Below are positions 51,776 to 60,620 of a stretch of DNA of 64,000 nucleotides, in pieces. Source of the stretch: an uncultured Candidatus Actinomarina sp. (GTDB lineage: Bacteria > Actinomycetota > Acidimicrobiia > Actinomarinales > Actinomarinaceae); the NCBI GenBank assembly GCA_902604835.1, contig CACKZW010000001.1, positions 95,606 to 159,605 of the forward strand, written 5' to 3'. Position 1 is the stretch's first letter. Each line of letters opens with the position of its first letter. The notes under the pieces are model-generated. The model was not told the origin of the DNA and did not search any database. It saw nothing but the letters and a program-made list of their open reading frames with translations. The position numbers and the translations under genes were made by a program.

Positions 51776-52690
51776 TTAACCGTTTGGATCATTTATTGTA
51801 ATTGAGACAGTTTTTGTAGAATCTGAATAAGAGCTATCGGTATTTTCATTGTATGCCGCAATATTAAAGTAAATTGTTAACTTTCCATTTTTAACAAATT
51901 CCTCTGCTAATTCTCGCTCGTCAAAAAAATATTCCGTTTCAAAAAAGTATTTAGTTAACAGCGGTTCATTTCCATCAAAATTAATATATCCACCTGCTGT
52001 ACCTACAGAAAAAATAATACCAGTGTCATATGTTGAATCATTATAAATATATTCATCTGGAGTGTATCCAAACGACACCCAGTACTGTTCTGGTTCGACA
52101 TTGTCGACCAACATTGGTTCCCAGCAAAGTAAAATTCCTGGATATTCCTCTCCCATAAGATAATTCATTGTTGCTTCTACAACAGTGACAGTTACCTGTG
52201 ATGGATCATTTGAATACTCTTTTGATAAAGTCTCATCACATTCAGGGGTCACAGAGACTGTATACTCGTCATTGTCTTCATTGTCATAGTCTTCATTGTC
52301 ACCTTCATCTTCATAAGTAGTGGTGGTAGTAGAAGTAGGAGTGGTGTCATCTGTAGTTGTTGTAGAAACCAAAATTTCAGTACACCTGTCTACAACTGTA
52401 TCGAGCACATCATTGTCTACAGTAATGCTTGAATCACTATTGTTTTCGAGAAATGCTTGAACTGCTGCAGATTCATTTCGATTTTCTTCACACAATGTAG
52501 TTACTAACTCAGGATCTTCTCGTAATGCCTGATCAAAAATTTTATTAATATCATCTGAAGAAATATTTCCATCACCAATTGAGACATAAGCAGTATATGC
52601 AACAGCTCCTGAGATCAAAGCTGCAGCAGCCACAAACTTAAATAATAAATTAGAACTCGTAAACATACTGCTTTTCATAGGTTCTGACAT
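51776..52690 (-). CDS. Secreted or membrane-anchored protein with Thr/Asp-rich linker
   Basis: The 304-residue protein has one N-terminal helix (LLFKFVAAAALISGAVAYTAYV, about residues 16-37), a helical Cys-containing part (about 45-110), a low-complexity Thr run and Asp/Glu/Tyr-rich linker (about 111-148), and a beta-rich C-terminal domain with two Cys (VTPECDETLS, GILLCWEP). The linker resembles cell-wall spacers. It is the last gene of the exporter/lipoprotein locus. No family is recognised. Confidence 0.6.
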   Translation of the reverse strand: MSEPMKSSMFTSSNLLFKFVAAAALISGAVAYTAYVSIGDGNISSDDINKIFDQALREDPELVTTLCEENRNESAAVQAFLENNSDSSITVDNDVLDTVVDRCTEILVSTTTTDDTTPTSTTTTTYEDEGDNEDYDNEDNDEYTVSVTPECDETLSKEYSNDPSQVTVTVVEATMNYLMGEEYPGILLCWEPMLVDNVEPEQYWVSFGYTPDEYIYNDSTYDTGIIFSVGTAGGYINFDGNEPLLTKYFFETEYFFDERELAEEFVKNGKLTIYFNIAAYNENTDSSYSDSTKTVSITINDPNG

Positions 52691-52708
52691 TACTTAATAC
52701 TACTCTGT

Positions 52709-53341
52709 TTATTCATCTAAATTTTCTAAAGGGTTTTCCGGTTGGCAAATCTCGAATGCTTCTTGAACGTCATCTGAAGTCCACTCTATTTCTGCATCTC
52801 TAAATGCAAAAAATCCAAATTCACCAGGTGTTGGATCAGGAAAATTACTAATTCCTTCCTCTCTCATGCACTGAGAAAACTCTAAAGATGCGTCTACTAG
52901 TGCTGCTTCAACCTCAGGATCTAAATCAAATTGTTCTGGAAGTGCATTTCTTAGAATATCTTCACAATTAGTAAAAGCTTCTTCGAATTCCTCTTCATTT
53001 TCTACATCAACATTATCAAACTGAGGGTTACCGTCTATATCAAACGTTGGATCTGGAAAATTAATACCCTCTTCTCTCATGCATTGTGCAAAGTCCAAGA
53101 CTCCTTCTTCGAAAGTAACCTCATCAAATATTGTTGTTGAAACGGTGTTTTCATCAATAGAAACAACACCTTTTGTTTCTTCTTCACCGATAGTGCATGC
53201 ACTCAAAGCAAGAACAATTGTAAAAAGTGCTACTTTCTTACTGCCTCTGCTGGTTGAATTTTTGACGCTTTTATTGCTGGATAAACTCCAGATATTGCTC
53301 CAATTAATAATGCTAAAAATACTGCTCCTAAAATTTGCCAT
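52709..53341 (-). CDS. Two-repeat Cys lipoprotein (CMREEG-type), fourth paralogue
   Basis: The 210-residue frame has lipobox LALSAC (about residues 43-48) and two repeats of F-x-QCMREEGI-x-FPDPT with a later Cys each (ANCED-like, FEICQP). The only in-frame ATG is at 53341, which makes a 112-base overlap with the permease and a long basic leader before the hydrophobic core; no GTG or TTG occurs closer, so a rare start such as ATT is possible. It is related to the lipoproteins at 56746-58453. Confidence 0.7.
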   Translation of the reverse strand: MANFRSSIFSIINWSNIWSLSSNKSVKNSTSRGSKKVALFTIVLALSACTIGEEETKGVVSIDENTVSTTIFDEVTFEEGVLDFAQCMREEGINFPDPTFDIDGNPQFDNVDVENEEEFEEAFTNCEDILRNALPEQFDLDPEVEAALVDASLEFSQCMREEGISNFPDPTPGEFGFFAFRDAEIEWTSDDVQEAFEICQPENPLENLDE

Positions 53342-54414
53342 ACAGGTATTGAGAATACAATATTTGTGTAGTTAGTATAAGCCAAAGTAATAACAGCACC
53401 TAAACCAACACCTACTAAGCCACCAATTCCAGACAAAACGATACTCTCAAGTAGAAACTGATACCTTATTTCTCTTCTTGTTGCTCCTATTGATCTTCTA
53501 ACGCCTATTTCCATTCTTCGCTCAAGAACAGACATAACCATAACATTTGCTATTGCTACACCCCCAACTAAAAGCGCTACGGAGCCTAAACCTAATAATA
53601 AATTTGTAAATGCTTCCTCAGCAGCTTGTTGAGCTTCAAGTGCGTCTGATGGCCTTGTAACTTCCACCTGGTCTGGGTTTTCCGGATTCATAGAAGGTGC
53701 TAGAACTTCAACTACGTCTTCTATAAAAGTTGGATTTGCTCTTAAATAAATTGTTGTTGGCTCTTCGTCAATATCAAAAAGAGTTTTTGCTACGCCATAT
53801 CCAATAAAAACTGATCTATCTAAGTCAGGATGTATCTTCAGCTCTTCTAGTAAACCAACTACTCCAAACCATTCATTATCAATAAGTATTTTGGTTGGTG
53901 TTGAGAGATTAGTTATACCTAATCTTTGTGCCGTTACGCTTCCTAAAACAGTTACTGGTATATCAGATAAGTCATTAGTTATAAATCTACCTTCAATTAA
54001 ATTTCCACCTATTACGTCTAAAAGCTCTGAACTAGTAATTATTGTTGATATTCCTCCACCTTCAAATTCAGAAATAAAATTACTTCTTCGTACTAGTAAA
54101 TCAGTTTGTGTTGTAGATGTTACTTCTTCAACTGGACCTATTCTTTCAACCATACCCAAAACACCCTTTGGCAGTTCTTCCTGGGTTCCAAAAAAACCAG
54201 CCTGTGGGGATGCTTTTACTAAATTTGTACCTAGAGACTCTAAAGTTGATAATAGATCTGCTCTACCTGATGCTGAAATACCTGAAACTGCAACTATTGC
54301 TGCAATTCCAATGCCTATGCCAATTGATGTCAGGGTAGCTCTACCTTTTCTCGCACGAACACCGTAAAGCGCAACAAAAAACAAATCTCGAGTTCTTAAT
54401 CTTTTTCTTTTCAT
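53230..54414 (-). CDS. MacB-like ABC transporter permease
   Basis: The 394-residue protein has an N-terminal helix (TLTSIGIGIGIAAIVAVSG), a large extracytoplasmic MacB-core domain (about 55-265) and three C-terminal FtsX-type helices with NVMVMSVLERRMEIGVRRSIGATRREI and a final SGVYPAIKASKIQPAEAVR, the standard MacB ending. It overlaps the ATPase gene by four bases and works with it and the adaptor. Confidence 0.92.
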   Translation of the reverse strand: MKRKRLRTRDLFFVALYGVRARKGRATLTSIGIGIGIAAIVAVSGISASGRADLLSTLESLGTNLVKASPQAGFFGTQEELPKGVLGMVERIGPVEEVTSTTQTDLLVRRSNFISEFEGGGISTIITSSELLDVIGGNLIEGRFITNDLSDIPVTVLGSVTAQRLGITNLSTPTKILIDNEWFGVVGLLEELKIHPDLDRSVFIGYGVAKTLFDIDEEPTTIYLRANPTFIEDVVEVLAPSMNPENPDQVEVTRPSDALEAQQAAEEAFTNLLLGLGSVALLVGGVAIANVMVMSVLERRMEIGVRRSIGATRREIRYQFLLESIVLSGIGGLVGVGLGAVITLAYTNYTNIVFSIPVWQILGAVFLALLIGAISGVYPAIKASKIQPAEAVRK

Positions 54415-55094
54415 TGTTTTACAATTTTTCCATCAACCAACTCAACGACTTTTTTAAACATGTTTGCGTGCTCTTGATTGTGCGTAATCATTATGACTGT
54501 TTTACCTTGGTTATTTAAATCCTTCAAAATATTCAAAATATTAATACCAGATTCTTTGTCTAAGTTTCCCGTTGGCTCGTCTGCCAAAACGAATGCTGGG
54601 TCCTGTACCAGAGCTCTTGCAATTGCAACTCTTTGTTGTTGTCCACCTGAAAGTTCTTTAGGTAGATGAGTAAGGCGATCCCCCAAACCAACTTTTTCAA
54701 GGACCTCTCCTGCTTTAAGAAGCCTGTCACTTCTAGAAATGCCCTGATATAAAAGACCTTCTGCGACGTTTTCTTGTGCATTTAAACCTGGTAAAAGAAA
54801 AAAGCTTTGGAATATAAATCCAATCTTCTCACCTCTAAATTTTGAGAGTTCATTGTCAGATAATTCAGATATATCTTTTCCTTCTATTTGAATTGAACCA
54901 GCGGTTACGCTATCAAGTAAGCCAATCATGTTTAACAAAGTTGATTTTCCGCTTCCTGATTGACCAACGATTGCAACCAGATCTCCCTGGTTTACTTCTA
55001 GTGAAACTTCATCCAGTGCTTTTACAGGAGGTGGTCCTTCGTAAGTTTTTGAGATATTATTTATTGAAATTACGGTTTTCGTATCAGTTATCAT
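54411..55094 (-). CDS. MacB/LolD-type ABC transporter ATP-binding protein
   Basis: The 227-residue protein has Walker [11 protein letters not shown]-loop [20 protein letters not shown], signature [15 protein letters not shown], Walker [13 protein letters not shown] and H-loop MITHN. The short length and the LLPGLNAxEN motif match the ABC-ATPase subunits that pair with MacB-type permeases. It overlaps both neighbours by four bases. Confidence 0.95.
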   Translation of the reverse strand: MITDTKTVISINNISKTYEGPPPVKALDEVSLEVNQGDLVAIVGQSGSGKSTLLNMIGLLDSVTAGSIQIEGKDISELSDNELSKFRGEKIGFIFQSFFLLPGLNAQENVAEGLLYQGISRSDRLLKAGEVLEKVGLGDRLTHLPKELSGGQQQRVAIARALVQDPAFVLADEPTGNLDKESGINILNILKDLNNQGKTVIMITHNQEHANMFKKVVELVDGKIVKQ

Positions 55095-56677
55095 CTTGGT
55101 ACGACTACAAGTTGTCCTTTTGCTATATTTCCTATGACCTCAACAAAACCATCGGTAAACACACCTATCTCTACTGCTACATAAATTGTATCTACTCCCG
55201 ACTCTCCTTCAAATGTGCTTCCTTCTATTTCGCCATCATAAATTTCCAAAGCATAACCACCTTCAGCTAAAGCAATCAAGGCATTTACAGGTACATACAA
55301 AACATTTTGAGATATTTCGGTAGTTACAAAAACTTTTACAGGAGCTTGGTCATATGCTTCAATCTCTTCTGGGTTTAACACTTCAAGAATAACTTCAATA
55401 AAATCACCTGTTTGAGTTTGTGTAACAACTTGATCGATGAATGTTATAACTGTAGGAACTCTCTCGTCTGTTGGGAGCTCAATTTCAACATTATCTCCAA
55501 GCGTGACAGTCTCTTGATCTGATGCATCAACTTGGAAAACAACTTCAATCCCTATTGATGAAATATTATAAAGTTGGGAATTCAATACAACTGCTGATCC
55601 AACTTTATTTATGTAAGAACCAACAATAATCGGCGTTTCCGATGCATAAGCGTTTGTAGGACTAAATGTTTCAGATCTAGAAGCTAATTTCAACTCCTCA
55701 AGCTCTTCCTTAGCTTTTGCCAATTCAGCAACTTGATCGACACCTTCGTTATATTCTTTTAAGGTATCGTCATAAGCTTTCTGAGCAGTTTCAATTGCAA
55801 GTGCTTCTGTTGCATCTATCCCTGATTCTTTTCCTTTTTCCAAATCTTTAATTCTTTTCTGTTCTTCAATTGTTTGTTCTAGGTCTTCTATGGCAGCATC
55901 TAATGTTCCGTCTGCCTTTTTTTCTTTTGTCTTTGGATTAGTTTCGTCTCTGTAAAGCGTTAAAGTTTCTTCAGCATTTTTAATTGCAGTATCAGCTGCT
56001 TTCCATGCAGCACTTTCTTCTAGTGCATCTTCTTTAGCATCGTCTAATTTCTTTTTCTTATCGTTGACTTCAGTAATTGTTGTTCCACCGGAGTCAATAG
56101 TGTCCTCAATATTTTCGACCTCTGTTTGCTTTAAATTTATTGCGACTTGTTCAGACGGGGTTACTTCAGATTTTGTCTCTATTTTGTAATCTATATAAAG
56201 TTTATTCAACATATCTGAAGTTGTTTGGTCAAAAATATCATCGGCAATAAAACTTTCTGTGGCATAACCCAAATAAATAAGCGCCTGTTCAACCTGTAAA
56301 ATATCTGGCCCAGGATCAGAATTCAAATCTAACGTTCGATAAAAAGGCACTATTCCTTCAACTAAAATTACAGGTTTGTTGTCTATGGCAAAAAGTATTT
56401 CACCAAATTGGATTATTGTACCTTCTTCAGGAATGAAGGTAATTACTCCTGATATTGGGCTGTTTAAAATTTTACTATTGGTTTGTCTTAGAGTTCCGTT
56501 GTACTCTTCCTTTTTTTCAAGATCACCTTGTTGAATCTGAACAGTTGTAAGTTGCAGCGTTTTATTAACAGAAGATGACTCGGTATTTTGAGTACCAAAA
56601 TAATAAGCTGATGATCCAATAACTAGTAAGACAATCAAAATATAAAAGTTTCGATTTTTAAATATATTAAATTTCAT
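55091..56677 (-). CDS. Periplasmic-adaptor-like protein with peptidoglycan-binding and coiled-coil regions
   Basis: The 528-residue protein has one N-terminal helix, a lipoyl-like half motif (NSPISGVITFIPEEGTIIQFG), a peptidoglycan-binding-like segment (DILQVEQALIYLGYATESF), a long Lys/Glu-rich coiled coil (about 180-345) and a C-terminal beta-barrel region (VDASDQETVTLGDNVEIELP) and terminal domain. This is the MacA-type adaptor layout in an actinobacterial form that anchors to the wall rather than to an outer membrane. The coiled coil is a possible hairpin. Confidence 0.8.
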   Translation of the reverse strand: MKFNIFKNRNFYILIVLLVIGSSAYYFGTQNTESSSVNKTLQLTTVQIQQGDLEKKEEYNGTLRQTNSKILNSPISGVITFIPEEGTIIQFGEILFAIDNKPVILVEGIVPFYRTLDLNSDPGPDILQVEQALIYLGYATESFIADDIFDQTTSDMLNKLYIDYKIETKSEVTPSEQVAINLKQTEVENIEDTIDSGGTTITEVNDKKKKLDDAKEDALEESAAWKAADTAIKNAEETLTLYRDETNPKTKEKKADGTLDAAIEDLEQTIEEQKRIKDLEKGKESGIDATEALAIETAQKAYDDTLKEYNEGVDQVAELAKAKEELEELKLASRSETFSPTNAYASETPIIVGSYINKVGSAVVLNSQLYNISSIGIEVVFQVDASDQETVTLGDNVEIELPTDERVPTVITFIDQVVTQTQTGDFIEVILEVLNPEEIEAYDQAPVKVFVTTEISQNVLYVPVNALIALAEGGYALEIYDGEIEGSTFEGESGVDTIYVAVEIGVFTDGFVEVIGNIAKGQLVVVPR

Positions 56678-56745
56678 TTTTTATTTTTCTACTTAAGGTA
56701 TTTTATTGTATTTCGGTTGTTTCTGATAAGTTTTTATTGTAAGTT

Positions 56746-57342
56746 TTAATCATCCCATTCTTCTTTCAGTTCTTCTGGTAGCTTGTCTTCACACCCTTGC
56801 CATGTCTGTACTATAGGGTCTTCCTCTCTTAATTCCCAGTTCTCATCAATGTAAGCGTCCAAGTTCACTTCCCTATTAAAGTAATTTGGATCTGGTACTT
56901 TTTCATACCCTTGTTCACGAAAACAACTAGCAATAAACAATGCTCTATCCAGTTCTTTTGAAGTCTGAATTGGATCTTCGAATTGTGCTTCATCTGCAAT
57001 TCCCCATAAATTATATTTCAAAGCACAATCTTCAATGGTTTTCCACAGTTCTTCGGCTTCTTGTTCTGTAAGTGTTTCAAAGTAAGTAGATATGGTTGTA
57101 TAAAGATCTATAAAATTCTTTGGTTCATTAAATTTATAACCAGCTTCATTTGCACATTGAACTAATACAAGCGGTGCATCTTCGTCCGCAATTGTTTCTT
57201 TTTCTTCATCTATTTCTAATCCTGCAGCAATAGCCTCTTTCCCTTTATCGGTATCAACCACTGAAACTACGGCTGTGTCATTTTTTTGAAAAAAGGAGCA
57301 AAATGAGAAAAATATTAAAAATAAAATTACTTTTTTGTACAC
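56746..57342 (-). CDS. Two-repeat Cys lipoprotein (third paralogue)
   Basis: The 198-residue protein has a lipobox-like FFSFC near residue 15 and two related units: APLVLVQCANEAGYKFNEP...DCALKYNLW and ALFIASCFREQGYEKVPDP...GCED. The C...R-x-x-G-[YI]...DP pattern is shared with its neighbours. It lies upstream of the adaptor. Confidence 0.7.
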   Translation of the reverse strand: MYKKVILFLIFFSFCSFFQKNDTAVVSVVDTDKGKEAIAAGLEIDEEKETIADEDAPLVLVQCANEAGYKFNEPKNFIDLYTTISTYFETLTEQEAEELWKTIEDCALKYNLWGIADEAQFEDPIQTSKELDRALFIASCFREQGYEKVPDPNYFNREVNLDAYIDENWELREEDPIVQTWQGCEDKLPEELKEEWDD

Positions 57343-57366
57343 AAAAGAATTATAAAGTATTTTAAA

Positions 57367-57966
57367 TTACCTGCCAGAAGGTGGTTCTATTCCTAGATCG
57401 TCGAAGCATTCTCCAGCAGCTTCTCTTATTTGATCTCCGGTATATTTTTCAGATTGAACAAGCTCAATAAGTATTGGTCGGAGTGGTTTTTCTGCGGTAG
57501 GGTCTGATACCTCAATCCCCTTCCCTCTTAAACATTGAGCAAATTCAAGTTCAGTATCTAGCCTGTCTGCAACGTCTTCAGGGTTTTCAAAATTACTATT
57601 TCCTTCCAGGGGTATTCCATTTTCTTCGGCACACAATTGTATGTTTTCAAATAATTCTTGTCTCTGTCTTTCATTAAAACTTATAAAGATTGGGGTTAAT
57701 ATTGTTCTTAATCCCTCGTCATTTTTCGGATCATCAACATCATAGCCTTTATCTCTTAAACATCTTGCTAGAACAAGTTGAGCATCTTCTATTGATATCT
57801 GATCATCAACTACCTCATCTTGAATAGTTGTGACGGTCACTAAGGTTGTTTGAGAAGTCAAATCTTGAGTAGAAAGAACCCTTATTGAATCTTCTGTTGC
57901 TGAACAAGCCTGTATAAGTAATAAAAATCCTATTAAAATAAGGTTTCTACTTTTCACTTTTCCCAT
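57367..57966 (-). CDS. Two-repeat Cys lipoprotein (second paralogue)
   Basis: The 199-residue protein from the ATG at 57964-57966 has signal MGKVKSRNLILIGFLLLIQAC with a good lipobox. Two units follow: AQLVLARCLRDKGYDVDDP...LCAEENGI and LEFAQCLRGKGIEVSDP...ECFDDLGI. It overlaps the first paralogue's 3' end by 20 bases. Confidence 0.72.
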   Translation of the reverse strand: MGKVKSRNLILIGFLLLIQACSATEDSIRVLSTQDLTSQTTLVTVTTIQDEVVDDQISIEDAQLVLARCLRDKGYDVDDPKNDEGLRTILTPIFISFNERQRQELFENIQLCAEENGIPLEGNSNFENPEDVADRLDTELEFAQCLRGKGIEVSDPTAEKPLRPILIELVQSEKYTGDQIREAAGECFDDLGIEPPSGR

Positions 57967-58453
57967 TATAAATTCCACATTCTTCTAATAATGGCTCGAT
58001 TTCTTCTTTTGATTCTACCAAGCCACTTAGATCAAGCTTGGGCATGTCCTGGGTTGGGTCAGATATCTTCAAGCCCTTTTCTCTTAGACATTTAGCTAAT
58101 TCAAGATTTTCATCAAATATCTTTGCAAGTTCTTCTGGATTTTCACTGTCAAGTTCAACCCACAAGTTGTATTTTGATATACAATAATCAATATCTTCAT
58201 CAAGTCGTAGCTGTTCTTCTTTGCTTTTACTTAGTTGGCTTATTGTTGTTTTCAAGTCATTTATGTCAAAAGGCGTAATTATGTCATAACCTTTTTCGTT
58301 ATTTAAACAATCTGTTAAAACTTTTGGATAATCTTCTTCACTAATGGTTGAAGCTGGGATTGTATTGTCGGAAATAGAGACTATCCCTTCCTCGCTAGGA
58401 GATGAACAAAAGCCTAAAAATGTAATAAAAATTAATATATTTATTTTTTTCAT
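57947..58453 (-). CDS. Two-repeat Cys lipoprotein (first paralogue)
   Basis: The 168-residue protein has signal MKKINILIFITFLGFC with lipobox LGFC, then two units: YPKVLTDCLNNEKGYDIITP...YCISKYNLW and LELAKCLREKGLKISDP...ECGIYN. It is the first gene of the minus-strand exporter locus. An AAAATG context with no strong ribosome site precedes it. Confidence 0.7.
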   Translation of the reverse strand: MKKINILIFITFLGFCSSPSEEGIVSISDNTIPASTISEEDYPKVLTDCLNNEKGYDIITPFDINDLKTTISQLSKSKEEQLRLDEDIDYCISKYNLWVELDSENPEELAKIFDENLELAKCLREKGLKISDPTQDMPKLDLSGLVESKEEIEPLLEECGIYNGKSEK

Positions 58454-58491
58454 TTTTTATCAATATTAGTTCTAATTTAGTTATTTGAAAT

Positions 58492-59694
58492 TTAAACAAA
58501 TATCTGAGTTTTTGGTTCTATGCCACCAGTTAATGGCATTGCGTATTTAAAAAATTCATTTGTTACATATGGTTTTTTATTGTCTAAAAATTCTTCTGGC
58601 ATGTCTTTTGTATTTTTAGCAACTTTATCTAGGTCAACAACGTCTACATCACAGTAATAGGTTTCTGATAATTGTCTTTTTAATATAACGGAACCACTTT
58701 GTAGATCTAATGAGGCGATAACCGAATGTCTTCCAACTCTCTCAGCTTCTTCAGCGTCTACTTCGGAAATATCTGCCAAAAAAGATCTTTGAAGATATCC
58801 AAAAGTATCTGCCCTTACCCTTGCACCATCTATATGTTCTGACACAATATTCGTTAAAGTATCTCCTAATGCTCCAGACCCAGATAGTTGAATGTTTCCG
58901 TGACTGTCAGTCTTTCCGGCTAGCCCAGATCCAGTATCGCTAGCATATGTCTGAAGAAAATAATCTCCCTCTTTGTTATGGATTCCTTCCGAAACTGCAA
59001 CAACACACCTTCCAAGTGACTCATAAACTTCTTTGACATCTTTTAAAAATTCATCAATATTGAAGACTTTTTCTGGAACATAAACAAGGTGAGGTCCATC
59101 TTCTTCACTCGACTTCCCAAGAGTACTTGCTGCAGTTAACCACCCTGCATGTCTACCCATCAGCACATTAATTTTTATTCCTTTAAGACTTCTATTGTCT
59201 GCATCGTCCCCTTGAAATGCATGAGCAACGAACCTCGCTGCAGATCCATATCCTGGACAATGGTCTGTTTCTAAGAGGTCGTTGTCAATTGTTTTTGGGA
59301 TATGAAATGCTTTCATCTCATATCCGATTTGTTTCGCACCTTCTGAAACTAAATTTGCTGTTTCTGCTGAGTCGTTTCCACCAATATAGAAAAAATATCT
59401 TATATTTTGTTTTTCAAATATTGAAATTAGTTTTTCAATATCCTCTTCTGTAGGTTTTTTTCTGACAGAACCTAAAGCTGCTGCGGGGGTTTTAGCTATT
59501 CCGTAAAGTTGTGAGTCTGATAGTTTAGATAAGTCAACAAAGTCTTCAGATAACATGCCCGATAGACCATGTTTTGCTCCAAGAACTTCTTCATATTCTT
59601 GGTTTGTAGCTTCCTTGATAAAACCAACCAATGATCTATTAATAACAGCTGTTGGACCTCCTGATTGACCAATAACCGCTTTGCCAATTGGCAT
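58492..59694 (-). CDS. Pyrophosphate-dependent 6-phosphofructokinase-type protein
   Basis: The 400-residue protein has GQSGGPTAVINRSLVG near the start, IGGNDSAETA and PKTIDNDL. In the PFK family, Asp in GG[DN]D and Lys in PKTIDND mark use of pyrophosphate rather than ATP. LMGRHAGWLTAAS and VRADTFGYLQRS follow. It phosphorylates fructose 6-phosphate reversibly. It lies three bases after the DUF2090 gene, so they form one unit. Confidence 0.9.
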   Translation of the reverse strand: MPIGKAVIGQSGGPTAVINRSLVGFIKEATNQEYEEVLGAKHGLSGMLSEDFVDLSKLSDSQLYGIAKTPAAALGSVRKKPTEEDIEKLISIFEKQNIRYFFYIGGNDSAETANLVSEGAKQIGYEMKAFHIPKTIDNDLLETDHCPGYGSAARFVAHAFQGDDADNRSLKGIKINVLMGRHAGWLTAASTLGKSSEEDGPHLVYVPEKVFNIDEFLKDVKEVYESLGRCVVAVSEGIHNKEGDYFLQTYASDTGSGLAGKTDSHGNIQLSGSGALGDTLTNIVSEHIDGARVRADTFGYLQRSFLADISEVDAEEAERVGRHSVIASLDLQSGSVILKRQLSETYYCDVDVVDLDKVAKNTKDMPEEFLDNKKPYVTNEFFKYAMPLTGGIEPKTQIFV

Positions 59695-59697
59695 TAC

Positions 59698-60606
59698 CTA
59701 ACTCCCGTTTTGATAAACAGAAATAAAACTTAAGTACGATTCTGCTATTTCAGATACAGCTTCTTCTCTAGATTTTTGGTCTTCATGCCAGCCTTTAAGA
59801 GAGTTCCAAAAAATAGATCTACCAATTGCAAAGCCTTTATAACCATTCACTGAAGAGCCGGCTCTTAGCCATTGATTGACTTTTTCATCATTAGCGCCTC
59901 TTCCTAGTACTACTGCAATAACATCTTCTCTTCCACCATCTTTTATTGATAAAGCAACTTTTTCACAATCTTCTTTAGTATCTAGCCCTTCAATTTTCCA
60001 AATGTCCGGGTCGGCACCTTTTTCTCTCATTTCCTCTACGACCTGAACAGCTAATTTTGGTCTTATTTCAGAATCGTATCTTGATTGGTCACCATCAACA
60101 CTTTCTAATTGCTCATCTGTTGCAGGAACTAAAAATTCAAGTAAAAATTTTCTCTCATTTTCTTCTATCCAGTCAGAAAGAATTTTAATTCTTTTTCCTT
60201 GTACTTCTCTCGTTTCAATATCATCATTTGGATTCCATCGAACTAAAATCTTAATAAAATCAGCATCAACTTCAATTATTTTTTCTCCAAATGCATCTCC
60301 ATACTCAAAATCAAATACTTTTTGCCCTGACTTTTCAACAGGTGCAGCATATTTTATACCCATTTCTTTAGCTTTTTGTTGAACTTGTAGACCAAATGTT
60401 TCATCAACAAGAATTGCAGGATCTCCACCTGAGATACCAGAATTTTTTGCTTCAATAAATCCATCAAAAATAATATCTTTCATTGAAGAAACTCTACTTG
60501 CTTCATCAACTGTAGGTTGTCTTCCTTCCACCCCAAGCAACCCTTTTGTCAGAGTTCCTCTATGATCAAAAGCAAGTATGTAGAGTTCGTTTGAATAGCC
60601 CTTCAT
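59698..60606 (-). CDS. DUF2090 (aldolase-like) protein
   Basis: The 302-residue protein with AAGGAG nine bases before its ATG has LYILAFDHRGTLTKGLL, GGDPAILVDETFG, ADFIKILVRWNPND, FLLEFLVPATDEQL and DIWKIEGLDTKEDC, the pattern of DUF2090, a class-I-aldolase-like family related to the 2-deoxy-5-keto-gluconate-6-phosphate aldolase. Lys in FIKILVRW and WKIEG are candidate Schiff-base residues. Next to a phosphofructokinase it could serve as a sugar-bisphosphate aldolase. Confidence 0.7.
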   Translation of the reverse strand: MKGYSNELYILAFDHRGTLTKGLLGVEGRQPTVDEASRVSSMKDIIFDGFIEAKNSGISGGDPAILVDETFGLQVQQKAKEMGIKYAAPVEKSGQKVFDFEYGDAFGEKIIEVDADFIKILVRWNPNDDIETREVQGKRIKILSDWIEENERKFLLEFLVPATDEQLESVDGDQSRYDSEIRPKLAVQVVEEMREKGADPDIWKIEGLDTKEDCEKVALSIKDGGREDVIAVVLGRGANDEKVNQWLRAGSSVNGYKGFAIGRSIFWNSLKGWHEDQKSREEAVSEIAESYLSFISVYQNGS

Positions 60607-60620
60607 TTTATAAAATCTCC

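Noticed and set aside
53891..54367. 158-residue plus-strand ORF opposite the MacB-like permease
   Set aside because: Antisense shadow of a gene with clear MacB motifs.
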